NCBI GenBank assembly: GCA_002281575.1
Contig: NCGN01000006.1
Location: forward strand, 120,618-184,617
Source: Sphingobacteriia bacterium 28-36-52
Lineage (GTDB): Bacteria; Bacteroidota; Bacteroidia; Chitinophagales; Chitinophagaceae
DNA: 64,000 bases
Direction of reading: 5' to 3'
The position numbers and the translations under genes were made by a program. Numbering within the stretch: position 1 is the stretch's first letter; every line of letters begins with the position of its first letter. A model generated the notes under the pieces. That model saw nothing but the letters and a program-made list of their open reading frames with translations. It searched no databases and was not told the origin of the DNA. Positions 55,960-64,000 of the stretch are shown in pieces.

Positions 55960-57222
55960 TTAATTTTTCCCTTTGATTAATTGGTATTGTAATTTTGATT
56001 GTATTAATTGGGTTTGGTGTTGAACAAAAGATTGATTGGCTAAATCAAATTCACTTATTTCTTTTAAATAATCATTCGCAGTAATAACACCGCTATTCAA
56101 TTGAACCAAACTGGTATTTTTAATCTGTTCCCTTATTTCAATAATTTGTTTATCGGTGGTCAATAGTTTTTCAAGCTTATTTATTTCATCTAATTGTTGC
56201 TTCAGCTGAATATTATTATTTAACTCATAGGTTTCTTTTTCGTTTTGTACCAACTTAACTTGGTTAGTTAAAATAGTTTTCTCCTTTTTGGCCGTATAAT
56301 AGCCACCTAAGGACCACTGCAACTTTAATCCCCCAATTCCAAACCAACTAAAATCATTGTTAAGCATATTCAATGCTGGCCTACCAAATCCAGTTTGTAC
56401 AAAAGCTCCCAATTTTGGATTAGTCTTCACATCTACTAATGCCAATTGTGTTTCAATGCTATTTTTTTGAGCATCAAATAATAATATCTCTGGTCTAATT
56501 GATGCGGTGCTTTTCATTTCATCAAATTGAACCACAGGTAGTTCAAAAATTGCTTTATCTGAAATTGAAATATTGGCCAGAAGCGCCATCGCGTCTAAAA
56601 GTGTTCTTTTTGCAGCCAAAGCCTCTTCCTTTTTTTGCCCATTTTTTAAAAGTTGTGCCTTTATTTGTAGCACATTGTTTTTAAATACTAAACCATTATT
56701 TAATAAAGCTTCTACTTTTTGCAAAGCATTATTTAAATCTTGATTAATAATGTCAATTTGCTTAACCACTTCATTGGTATATAATATACTGCAATAAATT
56801 TGGGTCACCCTTTCTCTAAGTTTATAAATATCCACCTCGTTTTTTAACAATTCCACTTTAGAACCAGCTATGACCAAATCCTGCATTTTTTTATTCAACC
56901 CTCCATCATAAATATTTTGCTGAATATCAACAGTAGCTCTGTATTGATCTTTTGACAAAGGGTTGGGAGAAAATCCGGCAATGGGTATATTGATGCTCGT
57001 TACATCTGACTGGTATGTTGCTTGCCCGTTCACACTCACCTGTGGATACAATGCTTTTTTAATATTATCGATGTTTAATTCGGCAGTATTATTTAAAATA
57101 TTAGCCTGTTTTAACAATGGATAATTTTTAATTGAAAGTGCTTCTAACGCTTGTATGGTATAGGTTTGCGCTTGTGAAACTCCTTGCACTCCTACGATGA
57201 ATAAAAAAAATAGTAACCGCAT
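55960..57222 (-). CDS. TolC-family outer-membrane efflux channel
   Basis: A 420-residue outer-membrane channel protein. A signal peptide (MRLLFFLFIVGVQGVSQAQ) precedes two repeats of the long alpha-helical/beta-strand unit of the TolC family, with strands such as LGAFVQTGFGRPALNML and long heptad-rich helices between residues 150-210 and 340-390. It is the first structural gene after tetR (3-base gap) and supplies the exit duct of the efflux system. Confidence 0.92.
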   Translation of the reverse strand: MRLLFFLFIVGVQGVSQAQTYTIQALEALSIKNYPLLKQANILNNTAELNIDNIKKALYPQVSVNGQATYQSDVTSINIPIAGFSPNPLSKDQYRATVDIQQNIYDGGLNKKMQDLVIAGSKVELLKNEVDIYKLRERVTQIYCSILYTNEVVKQIDIINQDLNNALQKVEALLNNGLVFKNNVLQIKAQLLKNGQKKEEALAAKRTLLDAMALLANISISDKAIFELPVVQFDEMKSTASIRPEILLFDAQKNSIETQLALVDVKTNPKLGAFVQTGFGRPALNMLNNDFSWFGIGGLKLQWSLGGYYTAKKEKTILTNQVKLVQNEKETYELNNNIQLKQQLDEINKLEKLLTTDKQIIEIREQIKNTSLVQLNSGVITANDYLKEISEFDLANQSFVQHQTQLIQSKLQYQLIKGKN

Positions 57223-57225
57223 TTG

Positions 57226-57838
57226 CTATTGTATTTTAATTGAATCAATAATAAATTGGGGGACAGCTTTAACGCGCTCAAGCATTAACTGATTAAATAC
57301 TTCTTTGTTGGCTTGCATTCCAATAATAAAAATTGGTTTGAATACAAAAGGAAAAACACACATACTCATCATGTTCAAAATCAATTGTTGGGGATGTATA
57401 GGTTTAATATTTCCTAAGCTAACTTCCTTTTCAATTTGAGCTGCTAGTTTAGGGAAATCAGGTAGATCTCCACCAAACATTTTTTGAATAAAAATTTCAG
57501 GCTGTTTATTTACTTCACTTAAAACAAAAACAGGCACAAAAGGATTATCAATTGCCATTGTAATATAGGCTTCACATATTTGGTGGATTTTTTGGTACAA
57601 ATCCACTTCTTGCTCTATTGCATTTTTTAAAATGGGATGAAACTTCTTTACTGCATCTAAAAAAACCTCTTCAAATAACAAGTTTTTATTTCGGAAATAA
57701 TAATGCAACAATGCTTTATTAATACCAGCTTCATTGGCAATTTCCTGCATGGTAGCACCATCTTTACCCTTTACTGAAAAAATTGACTTTGCCGCTGTTA
57801 GTATGGCAATTTCTGCCTCGTTTTTTAATTTTAACCAT
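57226..57838 (-). CDS. TetR/AcrR family repressor, apparent one-base frameshift at the N-terminus
   Basis: The frame from ATG 57750 (174 residues) contains only part of the helix-turn-helix (MQEIANEAGINKALLHYYFRNK). The missing first helix is found upstream in the same frame without a start codon (NEAEIAILTAAKSIFSVKGK). An ATG at 57838 lies in another frame just before an A6 run (57821-57826); one more A would give a complete protein of about 204 residues starting MVKIKK. The promoter and operator directly upstream support 57838 as the real start. So the gene is either mutated or mis-sequenced. It would repress its own operon and the efflux genes. Confidence 0.85.
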
Positions 57839-57857
57839 TTGGTTTAACCGTTTGGTT
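57833..57857. promoter_or_regulatory. Tandem palindromic operator, probable TetR binding site
   Basis: Two copies of the palindrome AACC-N4-GGTT (57833-57844 with ATTT, 57846-57857 with GTTT) repeat with a 13-base period, separated by one T. They lie directly downstream of the tetR -7 box, covering the predicted transcription start and the start codon. This placement is classic for an autoregulatory repressor site. Confidence 0.7.
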
Positions 57858-57859
57858 AA

Positions 57860-57867
57860 CAAAAGTA
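57860..57867 (-). promoter_or_regulatory. Bacteroidota-type -7 element of the tetR-efflux operon
   Basis: On the minus strand TACTTTTG matches TAnnTTTG exactly, 21 bases upstream of the ATG at 57838 and abutting the tandem palindrome. No perfect -33 TTG is seen; TTC lies near the expected place. The rest of 57868-57945 is AT-rich with no further signal. Confidence 0.55.
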
Positions 57868-57945
57868 CATAAGTTTTGCTATCCCAGAAATTTAATTTTT
57901 TAAAGCAAAAGCTAGTTAGGTAAGGAAATACTGTTTCCCCAGATA

Positions 57946-59574
57946 CTAATTCACATAATTCACTACACTTAATAAAATATTCTTAGGATCAAGTACTATT
58001 TTATCCGGCGCTGAATTTGAAGGAAAACTAAACAATTGCTCTTTTTTATTCAACTGCACTTTAATCGTTTTAGGAGAAGCATTTCCCTTGGTGTAATAAT
58101 TAATTTCTACTGGTAAATCAAAAAGCATATCACTGTTTTGTACTTGTTCAAGTTTCAGTATCAGTTTTCTTTGCTTAGCATCAAAACTCCAGCTCGCATT
58201 GATGATGGGATTAATTGGTTGGTATAACCATTGTTTAAAAAATGTTTCCAAATTTTTACCAGAAGCCCTTTCCATTTCATCCCGAAATTGATCGGTTGTA
58301 GCATTTGCATTAAAATATTTTGCATAATACAACTGTATTCCTTTTTGAAAATTGGCATCGCCTACTAAATTGCGAAGCATATGTAATATCCAAGCTCCTT
58401 TTTGGTAAGTAAGCCCAGTTGTTACAACTTCTTTTTCAGCAGTTCTATCACTAATAATGCTAAAATTGGGCATTTTAACAGACATATCAAATACTGCTTT
58501 TTTTGCTTTTTGTATGCCTTTATCAAATTCAGCCTTGCCGTATTCGCTTTCAATAAACAATAAAGTAAAGTAAGTAGCAAATCCTTCGCTTAGCCATGCA
58601 TCATCCCAAGTAGTTTCGGTAACCGCATTTCCAAACCACTGGTGAGCTATCTCATGAATAACAATATTTCTGGTACGTTCATCCCTTTTGCCATTCACTA
58701 AATCTTCGCCATAAAAAATGGCAGAAGAAGTTTCCATTCCACCATTTACACTCGGTGTTTGAATGTTCGCCAACTTTTCATATGCAAATGGCCCCACATA
58801 TTTGGTATAAAATTCTAATACTTTTTTAGTGGGTTCTATGAAATCATAAAATCCGGCTTCCCTATTTTTTGCATATACCCAGGTTTCAATAGACTTACCA
58901 TTAAATTGGTCTACATATTGAACAGCAAATTCTGCTACACCCAAAACAAAAAGCCAAGAAGAAACGGGCACCGATTGTTTCCAATGCGTAAGCTTCATAT
59001 TATTTCCTAAATATGATTCCTCTAATAACAGACCGTTCGAAACCACTTTATATTTTGCAGGTGCTTTTACTATAAATTCTGAAGTGGCTTTATCATAGGG
59101 ATGATCAATGGTTGGTAACCAATGCCGGGTTCTATTAGGCCAGTTCTCATTAAAAAAACTGCGATCTCCAAATTTAGTGGCTCCTATTCTCAATCCATCA
59201 AAAGGAATACCATGGTATTGAATAGAGAAAACCAATTCGGCATCTACAGTAGCTGCATTGGGTAATTGAATATTGAGTTCATCGTTAACATGTGTAAAAG
59301 TCAATTTTTCACTACCCATCATAATGGATTCTACTTTCATTCCTTTACCCTGTCTTTTGTCTGTTTGATTCACCAAGTCTAATCGAAATTGCCTTATACC
59401 TGCTTGTTTAAACTGCACCCTTATTTTAGTAGTACCAATAATTTCATTGGTACTATCTGAAAGACTAAGCTCAAATGAATAATGCTTTACATCAATATGT
59501 TTATTGATAGGATAAAGATCTGCCCATGAGAACAAAGGCGCTAAAAGTAATAGGAGAGCATACAAGTATTTCAT
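57946..59574 (-). CDS. Exported M1 family zinc aminopeptidase
   Basis: A 542-residue M1 (gluzincin) peptidase with a signal peptide (MKYLYALLLLLAPLFSWAD). The N-terminal beta domain is followed by the exopeptidase motif as NGGMETSS (equivalent of GAMEN) and the zinc site HEIAHQWFGN, with the third ligand Glu in WLSEGFATYF 18 residues further on. The C-terminal ERAP-like helical domain is short or absent, giving the compact form. It is probably a periplasmic or outer-membrane-associated peptide-degrading enzyme. It is divergent from the esterase gene. Confidence 0.93.
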   Translation of the reverse strand: MKYLYALLLLLAPLFSWADLYPINKHIDVKHYSFELSLSDSTNEIIGTTKIRVQFKQAGIRQFRLDLVNQTDKRQGKGMKVESIMMGSEKLTFTHVNDELNIQLPNAATVDAELVFSIQYHGIPFDGLRIGATKFGDRSFFNENWPNRTRHWLPTIDHPYDKATSEFIVKAPAKYKVVSNGLLLEESYLGNNMKLTHWKQSVPVSSWLFVLGVAEFAVQYVDQFNGKSIETWVYAKNREAGFYDFIEPTKKVLEFYTKYVGPFAYEKLANIQTPSVNGGMETSSAIFYGEDLVNGKRDERTRNIVIHEIAHQWFGNAVTETTWDDAWLSEGFATYFTLLFIESEYGKAEFDKGIQKAKKAVFDMSVKMPNFSIISDRTAEKEVVTTGLTYQKGAWILHMLRNLVGDANFQKGIQLYYAKYFNANATTDQFRDEMERASGKNLETFFKQWLYQPINPIINASWSFDAKQRKLILKLEQVQNSDMLFDLPVEINYYTKGNASPKTIKVQLNKKEQLFSFPSNSAPDKIVLDPKNILLSVVNYVN

Positions 59575-59642
59575 CAGATTGTGTATTTGATAAATGGTAA
59601 TTTACTTAAATTAATTTTAACTTCATCTGCAATAGTTTAATT

Positions 59643-60548
59643 ATGAAATATCCGTTTTCACTATTTCTTTTTTTAAGTACGCTCAGCAGTTATGCGCAAA
59701 CAGAAATACCTATTTACTCTGGAGCTATACCTAATGCTATTCCCTGTAGTTTGAGGAATGATAGTTTTGTGAACGCCACAGGAGTAACACTTTCTTCTAA
59801 TATTGTAACCCCTACCCTAAGCATTTATTTGCCCCAAAAACAAAATGAAGCCAAATCGGCTATCTTAATTTTGCCAGGGGGTGGTTATGCTTATTTAGCT
59901 ACCAATCATGAAGGAGTTGCGATTGCAAAAGCTTTTAATGAAATAGGGGTAACTGCTTTTGTTCTGAAATATCGAATGCCCAATGACTCCTGTATGAGTA
60001 ATAAGGAAACGGTGCCATTGATGGATGCGCAGCAATCTATGAAATATATTAGAGATCATGCTAAAGAGTATGGCATTAATCAAAACAAAGTTGGAGTCAT
60101 TGGTTTCTCTGCAGGTGGCCATTTAGCCAGCACGTTGATTACCAAATTCAATTTAAATTTATTAAAAACTACAACGAATCTAAGACCTGATTTTGCTATT
60201 TTAGCTTACCCAGTGATTAGTATGGAAGATTCGCTTGTACATATGGGTTCTAGAAATAAACTATTGGGATTAAACCCAACTCAAGAGCGGATAGCCTATT
60301 TTTCTTCTAACTTACAAGTAACAACCAACACTCCGCCTACTTTTATTTTTCACGCAAAAGACGATAAAACAGTTCCGGTAATGAACAGCATACAAATGAA
60401 AGAAGCATTGGATGCAAAAAAAGTTCGGGCACAATTACTATTGATGAAAACAGGCAACCATGGATTTGGATTGGGTAATGCTAAAACAACGGTTCATTGG
60501 TTTCCCATTGCAATAGATTGGTTAAAAGAACAGTCGTTAATGAAATAA
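59643..60548 (+). CDS. Exported alpha/beta hydrolase (acetyl-esterase/BD-FAE-like)
   Basis: A 301-residue secreted esterase with a signal peptide (MKYPFSLFLFLSTLSSYAQ). The oxyanion region is LILPGGGYAYLATNHEG, the nucleophile elbow is GFSAGGH, and the catalytic acid and histidine are probably in HAKDDKTVP and TGNHGFGLG. It resembles the bacterial feruloyl/acetyl-xylan esterase group that trims acyl groups from plant polysaccharides. A glycan-related role fits the pullulanase nearby, but the genes are not co-transcribed. Confidence 0.88.
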   Translation: MKYPFSLFLFLSTLSSYAQTEIPIYSGAIPNAIPCSLRNDSFVNATGVTLSSNIVTPTLSIYLPQKQNEAKSAILILPGGGYAYLATNHEGVAIAKAFNEIGVTAFVLKYRMPNDSCMSNKETVPLMDAQQSMKYIRDHAKEYGINQNKVGVIGFSAGGHLASTLITKFNLNLLKTTTNLRPDFAILAYPVISMEDSLVHMGSRNKLLGLNPTQERIAYFSSNLQVTTNTPPTFIFHAKDDKTVPVMNSIQMKEALDAKKVRAQLLLMKTGNHGFGLGNAKTTVHWFPIAIDWLKEQSLMK

Positions 60549-60598
60549 GTTTTAGATTACTTTTTGGTATGTTATTATACGAAAGTATTCAAGCTATA

Positions 60599-61642
60599 TT
60601 AATTCAATTTTTCTTTGACCCAATAATCTAATACAGTAACCTTATCTAAAATATTGGGCAGCAATTTGGTGAATGCCAAATGTGCAGGATGCACTAAGTA
60701 TTCATCGCGGTCTTTCTCGCTAGAAAAAGTTAACACAAAACAATGGGTTAAACCCTGGTTTAACTTTTCTGGACTATTGTTCACTCCCCATTCATAGCTT
60801 TTTATACTACTAATTTGTTTGGGCAATTCACCAAATGCTCGAATAGCGCTTTTTATTGATGCACTATCTACTCCTTCCTTCCATCCAAATAAAACGACGT
60901 GGCGGAGTTCTGAAGTAACAGGTAAAAGTTGCTTTGCCATTTGTATAGAGTTCTTTAAAGAATTAATATCTCTCCAATCACTATGTGTAGTAATGATAAA
61001 TTGGGGATTTGAGAATTTTTGCTGAACCTTCAAAAGGGTATTGGCATATTCACTTGTATTGCCATCGCCTAAATAGCCCAGATTGGTATCTTTGGCCCCT
61101 TTAATTAAACACCCACCTAATAAAATCCTTTGCTTTGGAAACCAAATGACAATATTGTCTTGTGTATGCCCTTCTCCAGGATAGTAGGTTTCAAATTGAT
61201 ATTGATCTACTAAAAATGATGTGTCTTTAGTCATTAATAATTGGGCTCTCTTAGCATTGTACTTTTTACTCAAAACATCTGTTAACTGGGTGGTATAGGT
61301 TTTTATTCCTAACTGCTTATAATACTCGAGACCTGCGGTTTTATCGCTATGCCAGTGAGTAGCAAAAGCCATAATTACTTTTTTATTATGTCTGGCAGCA
61401 ATACTATCTAATAAAGGTTGAAATTGGGTTGTATCCCAAGGCGTATCAAATAATACCACTCCTTTTTTGGTAACTAAGTAAACTCCGTTTGCACGCACTT
61501 TGCTGTCTTGATATATGTTATAAGTGGTATAAACATAGAAGTTTCCAGATAAGTGTTCAATCAATAATTTTTTGTTGGATTGCGCAGAAACTTTTCCAAA
61601 AAAGATTCCGATTACACAAGTGAGTATTAGTTTGTATTTCAT
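60599..61642 (-). CDS. Subclass B1 metallo-beta-lactamase fused to a C-terminal Dabb domain
   Basis: A 347-residue exported protein with two domains. Residues 1-20 are a signal peptide. Residues about 22-240 form a B1 metallo-beta-lactamase close in style to BlaB/IND enzymes. All zinc ligands are visible: His96, His98 and Asp100 (HWHSD), His159 (GEGHTQDN), Cys178 (GGCLIKG) and His220 (TTHSDW), and the substrate lysine is Lys181. Residues about 245-347 match the Dabb (stress-responsive A/B barrel) pattern: LRHVVLFGWKEGVDSASI, YEWGVNNSPEKLNQGLTH and HPAHLAFTKLLP. I know of no described B1 enzyme with this extension. It converges on the esterase gene and follows the YqaE-like gene by 17 bases. 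Confidence 0.88.
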   Translation of the reverse strand: MKYKLILTCVIGIFFGKVSAQSNKKLLIEHLSGNFYVYTTYNIYQDSKVRANGVYLVTKKGVVLFDTPWDTTQFQPLLDSIAARHNKKVIMAFATHWHSDKTAGLEYYKQLGIKTYTTQLTDVLSKKYNAKRAQLLMTKDTSFLVDQYQFETYYPGEGHTQDNIVIWFPKQRILLGGCLIKGAKDTNLGYLGDGNTSEYANTLLKVQQKFSNPQFIITTHSDWRDINSLKNSIQMAKQLLPVTSELRHVVLFGWKEGVDSASIKSAIRAFGELPKQISSIKSYEWGVNNSPEKLNQGLTHCFVLTFSSEKDRDEYLVHPAHLAFTKLLPNILDKVTVLDYWVKEKLN

Positions 61643-61659
61643 TAGAAGAGAATAAATAA

Positions 61660-61857
61660 TTATTTTGACTTCATCGCTTTAATTAGTTTTTCGTTGCGTT
61701 TATCGGCTCTTGAATTTTGGAGAGATATTACAGCCCAAATAGCTGCTGGAATCCATCCAATTAAAGTGATTTGTAAAATGAAACAGATAAAAGCGGTAAA
61801 AATTCTACCCCTAAGAAAGAAGGAAAGTGCAGGGAAGAAAATTGCTATAAGTGTCAT
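61660..61857 (-). CDS. YqaE/Pmp3-like small membrane protein
   Basis: A 65-residue protein with two hydrophobic helices joined by a short turn. The first (LIAIFFPALSFFLRGR) and second (LIGWIPAAIWAVISL, with the GWIP motif) match the YqaE/Pmp3 family of stress-associated membrane proteolipids, although spacing and the basic C-terminal tail differ somewhat. Function in bacteria is not established. It sits between pulA and the lactamase gene in the same direction, with gaps of about 28 and 17 bases. Confidence 0.75.
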   Translation of the reverse strand: MTLIAIFFPALSFFLRGRIFTAFICFILQITLIGWIPAAIWAVISLQNSRADKRNEKLIKAMKSK

Positions 61858-61885
61858 AAGGAAAATTATGAATTAAATATACCAA

Positions 61886-63886
61886 TTATTGATACAATAT
61901 CACTGCAGTGCTTCCATCAATAATTAATTGATTTCCTTTCATTGATGACTTATGGCTGATTGAAGCAATTTTCCAATTTCCTCCCGGAAGACTGAGCGTT
62001 TGTGACGTTTGAGCGCCATTAAAGCCCACCCATATTTTTTTCCAACTATCCCCTACAGGGGCCCCATTCAACGTATAAGCTATAATCCCCTCGGGTAAAT
62101 TATGATGAAACCTCAAATGATTGGCTATTTGTTTTGCCGAAGTCATTCTGAAAGCAGGATGTGCCCTTCTAATTTTAACAAGCGTTTGAATGTATTGATA
62201 AGTGGAAGCATTACGGGTCTTTAAATCCCAGTTAATTCCATTGACTAAGTCGCCTTTATCAAAAGAATTCTCTACTCCATTCTTTGTTCTTAAAAATTCA
62301 GAACCTGCAGTTAAAAAGGGAGTACCCTGCGATGTCAATACAATGGCATAAGCCAATTCGTGCATTTTAATTCGATCTATTTCAGTAGCATCTTTATATG
62401 AAAGTGCAATCTTATCCCACAAAATATTATTGTCGTGACAATCTGCATAATTAATTAAGCCGGCAGGGCTGGCAGTATAAGGCGCTTTGGAATAATTGAC
62501 TTTGGTATAATCAATTTGTGGATGTTTTCCTGCGGCAACAATGCCAAACTTCACTGATTCGCTGTTGGCTAATTTTCCTGTTGCGAAACCCCTATCATCA
62601 ATATTAAATACACTACCCTTTATGCCATCTCGCATATCGTCACTAAAAACAGCGATGCCGTTTAACTCAGTTGCATTCTTTTTGATGGCTCTTTTATCTT
62701 CGGTAAGTGGAGAACCACCAGCAGTCCATCCTTCTCCATATAACACAACAGAAGGTTTTATTTTTCGCAAAGTATCTGCTATTAAATTCATGGTTTCAAT
62801 ATCATGTATACCCATAAGGTCAAAACGAAATCCATCTATATGGTATTCCTTTACCCAGTACAATACACTTTCTAACATGAATTGTTGAAACATTACTTTG
62901 TCGCTTGCTGTTTCATTGCCACATGCACTTGCATCAGAGAAGGTTCCATCATTACGTTTTCTATAATAGTAATCAGGTGCTAGTATATTAAAATTAGAAT
63001 TAGCAGTTAACGCAGTATGATTATAAACAACATCCATTATGATTCTCAACCCATTGCTGTGCATGGTTTTGACCAACTCTTTTAATTCTTTAATGCGCAC
63101 TTTACCATCTGAAGGATTGGTGCTGTATGATCCTTCGGGAATATTATAATTGACTGGATCATATCCCCAATTGTATTGATTGGGTTTGGTTTCATCTACT
63201 GAATTGTAATCGTAAAAAGGCAGCAAATGTATATGCGTAACACCCAATTCCTTTAAATGCGAAAGTCCTGTGGATTTTCCTGAACTATTTTTGGTACCCA
63301 ATTCTGTAAGCCCTGTAAACTTCCCTTTGTTTTTAATACCACTGTTTGCATGAATACTTGCATCCCGAATATGCAATTCGTAAATCACTGCATCTGTTTG
63401 TTTATTCCCCTTAGAAAAGTTAGGAGATTGATCTTGCTCCCATCCAATTGGGTTGGTTTCTTTCAAATTGATTATTTGTGCCCTAACTCCATTGGTACCA
63501 CAAGCTTTTGCATAAGGGTCAATTATTTCATCGCTCCATTTATTATTAATCAACACTTGGAATGTATAGTATTGGTCTTTTAAGTTTTGTGGAATAGAGA
63601 CAACCCAAACACCATTGGTTGCTTTTTTCATTTGCTCGGAGCAATCATACACGCCGCCTAAATCGGTCTTGTACAAATTGATTCTAACAGCTTTTGCTGT
63701 GGGCGCCCATATTTTAAATATGGAAGCTTGTGGCGCATAAGTAAGTCCTAAGTCATTGCCCTTGTATACCGGGTAATTGGCGGTAGGGTCTTGGGCAAAT
63801 CCATAACCAACTATCGCAACAAAAATGAGTCCTAGAACACTTCTGTATAAGCGTTTATTATTGGTAGAATTAAACACGGTATTCAT
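61886..63886 (-). CDS. Exported type I pullulanase
   Basis: Hydrolyses alpha-1,6 branch links in pullulan, glycogen or starch. 666 residues: a signal sequence (about 14-31, ending GFAQ), a CBM48-like N-terminal domain (about 50-140, FKIWAPTAKAVRINLY), then a GH13 barrel. The type I pullulanase signature YNWGYDP is present, and the catalytic triad is Asp in GFRFDLMGIHD, Glu in YGEGWTAGG and Asp in NYADCHDNN. A short C-terminal beta domain ends the chain. The signal peptide implies a periplasmic or surface enzyme. 63887-64000 upstream shows no clear promoter. Confidence 0.94.
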   Translation of the reverse strand: MNTVFNSTNNKRLYRSVLGLIFVAIVGYGFAQDPTANYPVYKGNDLGLTYAPQASIFKIWAPTAKAVRINLYKTDLGGVYDCSEQMKKATNGVWVVSIPQNLKDQYYTFQVLINNKWSDEIIDPYAKACGTNGVRAQIINLKETNPIGWEQDQSPNFSKGNKQTDAVIYELHIRDASIHANSGIKNKGKFTGLTELGTKNSSGKSTGLSHLKELGVTHIHLLPFYDYNSVDETKPNQYNWGYDPVNYNIPEGSYSTNPSDGKVRIKELKELVKTMHSNGLRIIMDVVYNHTALTANSNFNILAPDYYYRKRNDGTFSDASACGNETASDKVMFQQFMLESVLYWVKEYHIDGFRFDLMGIHDIETMNLIADTLRKIKPSVVLYGEGWTAGGSPLTEDKRAIKKNATELNGIAVFSDDMRDGIKGSVFNIDDRGFATGKLANSESVKFGIVAAGKHPQIDYTKVNYSKAPYTASPAGLINYADCHDNNILWDKIALSYKDATEIDRIKMHELAYAIVLTSQGTPFLTAGSEFLRTKNGVENSFDKGDLVNGINWDLKTRNASTYQYIQTLVKIRRAHPAFRMTSAKQIANHLRFHHNLPEGIIAYTLNGAPVGDSWKKIWVGFNGAQTSQTLSLPGGNWKIASISHKSSMKGNQLIIDGSTAVILYQ

Positions 63887-64000
63887 CTTTTTTCTTTTGA
63901 AAGTTCAGGAGTTGAGACACAATTTAGCAATAAACACAAACTAGCCATCATGCTTGATTAATGGAATAGAAAAAGGTATAATAAGTGTATTCTATAAAAT

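Noticed and set aside
1..64000. CRISPR arrays, tRNA/rRNA genes, prophage and insertion sequences
   Set aside because: No regularly spaced repeats, cloverleaf-like gene gaps, transposase or integrase proteins were seen.

Overview
The window is a gene-dense, AT-rich chromosomal segment from a member of the Bacteroidota, most likely the family Chitinophagaceae. Supporting signs are the fused alpha-beta 2-oxoacid dehydrogenase E1, DUF5723, DUF1573 and SPOR-domain proteins, a SecA with a long insertion, and several promoters of the Bacteroidota type (TAnnTTTG, once with a clear upstream TTG about 20 bases away). The family assignment is inference. I see no rRNA, tRNA, CRISPR array, prophage or insertion sequence, and no gene-free stretch longer than about 300 bases.

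Layout. 1-7.1 kb (minus strand): a molybdenum-hydroxylase locus. It reads iorA-type 2Fe-2S subunit, iorB-type molybdopterin subunit (broken by an apparent one-base frameshift), c-type cytochrome, XdhC maturation factor, MocA-type cytidylyltransferase, moaA, moeA and the start of a TSUP permease cut by the window edge. 7.2-17.9 kb (minus): a tightly packed housekeeping run of secA, deoC, SPOR protein, M20 amidohydrolase, maeB, MlaE-type permease, DUF4442 protein and a beta-CASP ribonuclease-like protein. 18.0-24.0 kb (plus): membrane protein, atpG, scpB, lysA, MlaF-type ATPase, thioredoxin-like protein, mdh. 24.0-31.1 kb: glycosyltransferase 9, MFS transporter, DedA protein and dicarboxylate symporter (minus), then an amino-acid permease, yebC and a DCC protein (plus). 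31.1-40.3 kb: SIMPL protein and E1 (minus), two DUF1573 proteins, an aminotransferase, a possible small RNA, a DUF5723 protein, a cold-shock protein, a secreted unknown and an OmpA-family protein.

40.3-50.9 kb: a complete heme locus. hemH and hemJ (plus a GAF histidine kinase) read leftward; hemA-C-D-E-B-L-N read rightward with overlapping or near-overlapping ends. Together they cover every step from glutamyl-tRNA to protoheme by the C5, protoporphyrin-dependent route.

51.0-57.9 kb (minus): a TetR-controlled efflux operon of TolC, HlyD, two ABC ATPases and two ABC-2 permeases. A tandem palindrome sits between the tetR -7 element and its start codon. The tetR reading frame is broken by one base in an A6 run. 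Decayed coding fragments lie beyond the operon's distal end. 57.9-64 kb: M1 metallopeptidase, an esterase, a subclass B1 metallo-beta-lactamase with a fused C-terminal Dabb domain (the most unusual protein here), a YqaE/Pmp3-like protein and a secreted type I pullulanase.

The two frameshifts (iorB and tetR) both lie in or beside A6 homopolymers, so sequencing or assembly error is a serious alternative to real gene decay.
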